Made by a program: the position numbers and the translations under genes
Assembly: GCF_030409525.1 (NCBI RefSeq)
Contig: NZ_JAUFQB010000010.1
Span: 124,001-188,000 of the forward strand
From: Kaistella yonginensis
GTDB lineage: Bacteria > Bacteroidota > Bacteroidia > Flavobacteriales > Weeksellaceae
Direction of reading: 5' to 3'
Length of the DNA stretch: 64,000 nt
The notes under the pieces: model-generated
What the model was told of the DNA's origin: nothing
Seen by the model: only the letters and a program-made list of their open reading frames with translations
Database searches by the model: none
In this document: piece after piece, positions 60,585 through 64,000 of the stretch
Numbering within the stretch: the stretch's first letter is position 1
How the letters are laid out: each line of letters starts with the position of its first letter

Positions 60585-61453
60585 TGAAAAAAATTCTCGT
60601 TATTGGCAGCAATGGTCAACTGGGTAATTGTTTTAAAAAATTAGCAGCTGATTTTGAAACTCAATTCGAATTCAAATTTGCAGACTCGCAGGAATTAAAC
60701 ATTACTGATTCTCGCGCGGTTGAAAATTTTTTGGATGAATTTCAGCCGCAATTTTGTGTTAATGCTGCTGCATATACCACCGTTGATTTAGCTGAAAAAG
60801 AAGTTGATAAAGCTTTTGCTGTAAATGCCGTAGGAGTTGCAAACATTTCGGAAGCTTGTAAAAACTCGAATACAACTTTAATTCACATTTCTACCGATTA
60901 TGTTTTTGATGGCGACACGAATATTTCCTATTCAGAAGATAATTTTACCAATCCACAAGGTGTTTATGGAGCATCTAAATTAAAAGGAGAAGAACTGGCA
61001 CTTGAAAATAACCCACGAACGATCATCCTCAGAACTTCTTGGTTGTATTCAGAATTCAATAAGAATTTTGTAAAGACCATGCTTGAATTATTTGCAGTGA
61101 AAGACGAACTGGGAATTGTTGCCGATCAATTTGGTCAGCCTACCAATGCCAACGATTTAGCCAAGGCCGTGCTGAAAATTATTGAATCGGATCCAAAAGT
61201 CTTTGGCATTTTTCATTTTTCAAATTATTCGGAAACAACCTGGTATGATTTCGCTTCGAAAATTGCTGAATTTTCAGGCTCCAAGATTAAATTGAATCCC
61301 ATCACCACCGCAGAGTTTCCAACGCCGGCAAAACGACCGAAACGAAGCACTATGGCTTTGGATAAAATAGAAGAGGTGTACCAAATCGAACCAATCCATT
61401 GGGAAATTTCCCTGCAAGATTGCCTTGAAATTTTAGAAAAAACCAACGAATGA
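60584..61453 (+). CDS. rfbD: dTDP-4-dehydrorhamnose reductase
   Basis: Last step of dTDP-L-rhamnose synthesis. Short-chain dehydrogenase fold of about 289 residues: Rossmann motif VIGSNGQLGNCF, the substrate/Tyr motif STDYVFDGD, the catalytic YGASKLKGEELA, and the C-terminal TPAKRPKRSTMALDKIE. The other rhamnose genes (rmlABC) are not in this window. It supplies rhamnose for the surface polysaccharide made upstream or for another glycan. Transcriptional coupling with the thioesterase upstream is unexplained. Confidence 0.92.
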   Translation: MKKILVIGSNGQLGNCFKKLAADFETQFEFKFADSQELNITDSRAVENFLDEFQPQFCVNAAAYTTVDLAEKEVDKAFAVNAVGVANISEACKNSNTTLIHISTDYVFDGDTNISYSEDNFTNPQGVYGASKLKGEELALENNPRTIILRTSWLYSEFNKNFVKTMLELFAVKDELGIVADQFGQPTNANDLAKAVLKIIESDPKVFGIFHFSNYSETTWYDFASKIAEFSGSKIKLNPITTAEFPTPAKRPKRSTMALDKIEEVYQIEPIHWEISLQDCLEILEKTNE

Positions 61454-62127
61454 AAAAAATCCTTTTATTAAACTTAGCATTATTGTCAACCGTGTTATTC
61501 GGTCAAAATGTAGTGTTGAACAAAGTGGTGAAAACACACACAAACGATGATAAAGTTTTTTATAAAATTAATCCCGAAACGACTGCCGCTGATTATTTAG
61601 GCGAAGTTGAAGTTCAGGGTTTTTCTGAGCAAGATGCCAAAGTATTCGGAATGATTTACAAAAAAGCCAAAGAAATCGGTGCCAACGCTTTTTCTTGGAA
61701 GCCTTTTGAAGAGGTTGATGGGAGTCTAACCAAATTTGAGCCGAGTCATTATAAGCTGAGTTTGTTTTATGTGCAACTTTCAGATTTTCCTAAAGAAGAA
61801 AACACGGTGTACTTTATTTCGTCGCCTTATAAAAAGCAAACCATCTCCATTAATAGAGATAAAAAAGATTTTGAGCCAAGGTCCTACACAAAAATTAATC
61901 TAGATGCAGGCGAAATTTATACGATCTCAACGCGAAAACTACTGGGTTCAACCATAAAAATTGCTGCCCAGCAAAACCAACCGGTTCAGTATTTTCAACT
62001 TTCTGGCTTAGCGGTAAATTCTAATGATGATAATAAGCCGGGAATCAATTTCAAATCTGGTGACATCATAAGACTGGAGCAGTCTTACGCCCAGTTTTTA
62101 ACTACGATTTATCACTATTTTAAATAA
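61450..62127 (+). CDS. Uncharacterised exported protein
   Basis: 225 residues. A signal peptide (MKKILLLNLALLSTVLFGQ) precedes a mixed alpha/beta domain. The sequence has KVFGMIYKKAKEIGANAFSW and a beta-rich second half (SINRDKKDFEPRSYTKINLD). I do not recognise a family. It may be a periplasmic or surface protein. The start overlaps the rfbD stop by four bases (ATGA), and bshB1 follows 11 bases later, so it sits inside an rfbD/unknown/bshB1 run. Confidence 0.75.
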   Translation: MKKILLLNLALLSTVLFGQNVVLNKVVKTHTNDDKVFYKINPETTAADYLGEVEVQGFSEQDAKVFGMIYKKAKEIGANAFSWKPFEEVDGSLTKFEPSHYKLSLFYVQLSDFPKEENTVYFISSPYKKQTISINRDKKDFEPRSYTKINLDAGEIYTISTRKLLGSTIKIAAQQNQPVQYFQLSGLAVNSNDDNKPGINFKSGDIIRLEQSYAQFLTTIYHYFK

Positions 62128-62138
62128 ATTTCGGGAAT

Positions 62139-62858
62139 ATGAAAGTAGATATTTTAGCAATTGGAGCGCATCCTGATGATGTAGAATTAGGATGCGGCGG
62201 AACTTTAGCAAAACTTATTTCAGAAGGAAAGACCATTGCTATTGTTGATTTAACACAAGGTGAACTAGGCACGCGGGGGTCCAATGTTACCAGAGCAGAG
62301 GAGGCTGCCACTGCTTCAAAAATTTTGGGGATTTCTGATCGCGTTAATTTAAAAATGAAAGACGGGTTTCTTTTGAATTCCGAAGAATCGCAAATTCAAA
62401 TCGTGAAAATGATTCGGAAATATCAACCGGAAATCGTTTTTGCTAATTCGATTGATGACCGCCATCCCGATCATGCAAAAGCAGCGAAATTAGTTTCGGA
62501 TGCTTGTTTTCTTTCTGGTCTTGTTAAAATAGAAACCTCACTCGAAAACCTCTCTCAAAAACCTTGGCGACCTAAACAAATTTTCAACTATATTCAATGG
62601 AAACACATCACACCAGACTTCGTGGTAGATATTTCCGAGTTTATGTTCAAGAAAATTGAAGCTTGCCTTGCGTATAAAACACAATTTTATGATCCAGATT
62701 CCCAGGAACCGATGACTCCAATTGCGTCAAAGGATTTTCTAGAAAGCCTTACCTACAGAGCGCAGGATCTGGGTCGATTGTCTGGCGTAGACTACGCAGA
62801 AGGATTTACAACAGAAAAGTTGCTTGCTTTCAAAAATTTTGATGGAATAATTTTGTAG
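62139..62858 (+). CDS. bshB1: Bacillithiol biosynthesis deacetylase
   Basis: Zinc-dependent N-acetylglucosaminyl-malate deacetylase of the PIG-L/LmbE family. The zinc motif AIGAHPDDVELGCGGTLAKL and the second ligand region DRHPDHAKAAKLV are clear, as is LTQGELGTRGSNVTRAEEA, which is typical of BshB1. It makes the low-molecular-weight thiol bacillithiol, used by many Bacteroidota. The two other bacillithiol genes (bshA and bshC) are not in this window. Confidence 0.93.
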   Translation: MKVDILAIGAHPDDVELGCGGTLAKLISEGKTIAIVDLTQGELGTRGSNVTRAEEAATASKILGISDRVNLKMKDGFLLNSEESQIQIVKMIRKYQPEIVFANSIDDRHPDHAKAAKLVSDACFLSGLVKIETSLENLSQKPWRPKQIFNYIQWKHITPDFVVDISEFMFKKIEACLAYKTQFYDPDSQEPMTPIASKDFLESLTYRAQDLGRLSGVDYAEGFTTEKLLAFKNFDGIIL

Positions 62859-62881
62859 TATATCGAAAAATCTTATATTTG
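62851..62881 (+). promoter_or_regulatory. Promoter of tRNA-His
   Basis: TTTTG (62851-62855) and TATATTTG (62874-62881) are separated by 18 bases. The tRNA begins 12 bases downstream. Confidence 0.75.
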
Positions 62882-62892
62882 CACTCTGAAAC

Positions 62893-62967
62893 GGTGGTTG
62901 TAGTTCAGTTGGTTAGAACGTCGGTTTGTGGTACCGAAGGTCGTGGGTTCGAGACCCATCATCCACC
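62893..62967 (+). tRNA. tRNA-His (GTG anticodon)
   Basis: The cloverleaf folds from G-1 (62893) through C73 (62967). The D stem is GTTC/GAAC, the anticodon stem TCGGT/ACCGA with loop TTGTGGT (anticodon GTG), and the T arm is GTGGG-TTCGAGA-CCCAT. The extra G-1 facing C73 is the mark of tRNA-His. The acceptor pairs GTGGTTG with CATCCAC except for one T-T mismatch at the fifth pair. CCA is not encoded in full. Confidence 0.92.
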
Positions 62968-62973
62968 CAAGTT

Positions 62974-63003
62974 AAAACGCATTGATTATCAATGCGTTTT
63001 TTT
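62974..63003 (+). terminator. Terminator after tRNA-His
   Basis: AACGCATTGA, loop TTA, then TCAATGCGTT form a 10-bp perfect stem, followed by a T-run. Confidence 0.9.
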
Positions 63004-63045
63004 ATTTTCTTTTTTTTGGTGTAGAATGTGGCCTAGTTTGTAGGC

Positions 63046-63083
63046 AAAAAAAAGCATTCATTATTTTTGAATGCTTTTGTTTT
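63046..63083. terminator. Terminator for the DUF3276 gene (may be bidirectional)
   Basis: AAAAGCATTCA and TGAATGCTTTT form an 11-bp stem around TTATTTT. It is flanked by A/T runs and lies just after the minus-strand gene at 63097. Confidence 0.85.
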
Positions 63084-63096
63084 TATGGTGATCAGG

Positions 63097-63432
63097 TTAA
63101 ATTTCATCGTCTGATTCGATCGTAAACGATTTTGATTTGTAGTCTTTGTCATGTCTTTCAGAAATTACATCTTCACCTTTTTGACCGATAATGAAATCTG
63201 TAGACTCTTTAAACATTTCTTCGAAGCTCTTAAAATCTTCTTTATACAGATAGATTTTATGTTTCTCAAAACTTGCTTCTCCGTTCTCACCAAAGTTCTT
63301 TTTACTTTCGGTAATGGTTAAATAATAATCTCCCGCTTTGGTCTCTCTCACATCAAAGAAGTACGTTCTTCTTCCTGCCTTCAACACCTTGGTGAAAATT
63401 TCGTTTTCATGGCGTTCCTTGTAATCACTCAT
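63097..63432 (-). CDS. DUF3276 / PUR-domain nucleic-acid-binding protein
   Basis: 111 residues. The core FTKVLKAGRRTYFFDVRETK, then YYLTITESKK and HKIYLYKEDFKSFEEMF, matches the DUF3276 family of Bacteroidota and spirochaetes. Structures of relatives show a PUR-alpha-like fold that binds single-stranded nucleic acid. It is cytoplasmic and probably abundant. The acidic C-terminal tail (FTIESDDEI) is typical. It is transcribed alone, with a TATATTTG -7 element on the minus strand at 63461-63468. Confidence 0.85.
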   Translation of the reverse strand: MSDYKERHENEIFTKVLKAGRRTYFFDVRETKAGDYYLTITESKKNFGENGEASFEKHKIYLYKEDFKSFEEMFKESTDFIIGQKGEDVISERHDKDYKSKSFTIESDDEI

Positions 63433-63460
63433 TTGTAGCTATTTTTGAAATGTTGTGTAA

Positions 63461-63468
63461 CAAATATA
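63461..63468 (-). promoter_or_regulatory. -7 promoter element of the DUF3276 gene
   Basis: TATATTTG on the minus strand matches TAnnTTTG, 28 bases upstream of the ATG at 63432. The -33 is unclear. Confidence 0.55.
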
Positions 63469-63545
63469 AAAGATTTCTTTTAAATGAAGAATTTATTTTT
63501 AATTATTTACAAAAAAATACAGTTAATTGCTAAGGATCAGGTGAA

Positions 63546-64000
63546 TTAGTTCAGATTATCACTTTCTAGCGGGGTCAGATTTAGGAGTTTATCTGCGCGT
63601 TTTGCACTGCTTTCACGGTGCGTAATAATGATTGAAGTGCAATTCTGAATTTCATTTTCAATATTTTGAAGAATGTTTTCCTCTGTTTCTGTATCTAAAG
63701 CTGATAAGGAGTCGTCGAAAATTAAGATCGTTGGTTCTTTAATTAAAGCCCGCGCAATGCAGATTCTCTGTTTTTGTCCCCCAGAAAGCATAACGCCACG
63801 TTCGCCAACCATCGTTTTGTATTGGTCTTTAAAATCGATGATGTTTTTATGAACATCGGCTTTTTTTGCATATTCTTCAACAAGTTTATGAGAAGGTTTA
63901 TCGATAGCAAAACCAATGTTGTTTTCAATCGTATCAGAAAAAAGGAAACTTTCCTGTGGAATATACCCGATGAAGTTGCGGTAATTTTCCAGATTATGAT
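63546..64000 (-). CDS. ABC transporter ATP-binding domain, 5' part outside window
   Basis: Open from the window edge to a stop at 63546; about 150 residues seen, being the second half of an ABC nucleotide-binding domain. The Q-loop is GYIPQESFLFSDTIENNIG, the signature LSGGQKQRICIARAL, and Walker B ILIFDDSLSALD, where the residue after the Walker B Asp is Asp instead of Glu. The H-loop is ITHRESSAKRADKL. The pattern DDSLSALD is known from one partner of heterodimeric exporters, in which that site hydrolyses poorly. The membrane domain lies beyond the window end, so drug or lipid exporter is a guess. Confidence 0.88.
   Translation of the reverse strand, partial: HNLENYRNFIGYIPQESFLFSDTIENNIGFAIDKPSHKLVEEYAKKADVHKNIIDFKDQYKTMVGERGVMLSGGQKQRICIARALIKEPTILIFDDSLSALDTETEENILQNIENEIQNCTSIIITHRESSAKRADKLLNLTPLESDNLN

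Noticed and set aside
1-64000. CRISPR arrays, restriction-modification or other defence genes, insertion sequences with transposase
   Set aside because: No regularly spaced repeats, no Cas, methylase, nuclease or transposase motifs were found on either strand.

Overview
The window is low-GC DNA from a flavobacterium of the Chryseobacterium/Kaistella type (Bacteroidota, Weeksellaceae-like). The evidence for that placement: promoters of the TTTG...TAnnTTTG type, almost no Shine-Dalgarno sequences, proteins with type IX secretion (T9SS) C-terminal sorting domains, DUF3276, HU-CCDC81 and DUF6089 family proteins, a mitochondrial-type aconitase, and the flavobacterial gene order DUF6089-uppS-bamA-skp-skp. 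It looks like core chromosome. I see no prophage, transposase gene, CRISPR array or defence island.

Layout. 1-8.8 kb (minus strand): a cut-off lipoprotein gene, a serine hydrolase, a 2-hydroxyacid dehydrogenase/thioesterase/HU-like group, a T9SS cargo protein, a TonB-dependent receptor behind a thiamine-pyrophosphate riboswitch, a WG-repeat protein and a DUF2752 protein. 9-17.6 kb: aconitase, then a LytS/LytR two-component pair divergent from two TonB-dependent receptors. 17.8-22.9 kb (minus): pseudouridine synthase, Nudix hydrolase, XerD, dCMP deaminase, enoyl-CoA hydratase, catalase. 23-28.7 kb: oxyR (divergent from the catalase), metK behind a probable SAM-II-class riboswitch, an ECF sigma factor followed by a 44-residue ORF, a HAD phosphatase, and trpS. 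28.7-38.8 kb (minus): a TPR protein paired with a membrane-bound AraC regulator, an lspA operon with small proteins, dksA-like and ileS, an orphan 7TM histidine kinase, and a DUF2062 protein. 38.9-46.2 kb (plus): topA, a T9SS protein with two FISUMP-like halves, and a degenerate arginase-like gene. 46.3-54.5 kb: an exopolysaccharide/capsule locus (two glycosyltransferases, an EpsG/Wzy-like polymerase, a WecA-like initiating transferase, a Wza-like export lipoprotein, and a Wzc-like tyrosine autokinase with a Gly-Tyr repeat tail). 54.6-60 kb: DUF6089, uppS, bamA and two Skp/OmpH chaperones. 60-64 kb: thioesterase, rfbD, an unknown secreted protein, bshB1, tRNA-His, DUF3276 and a cut-off ABC exporter.

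How they fit together. 46-60 kb is an envelope block: UppS makes the lipid carrier, the glycosyltransferases and Wzy/Wza/Wzc-like proteins build and export a polysaccharide, and BamA with Skp proteins inserts outer-membrane proteins. The catalase and OxyR form a peroxide-response pair. Two metabolite-sensing RNA leaders (TPP and SAM) are visible. The least routine signals are the metK leader, where an aptamer-like motif overlaps a perfect competing helix; several unexplained hairpins; the transmembrane AraC/TPR pair; and small ORFs missed by length cut-offs.
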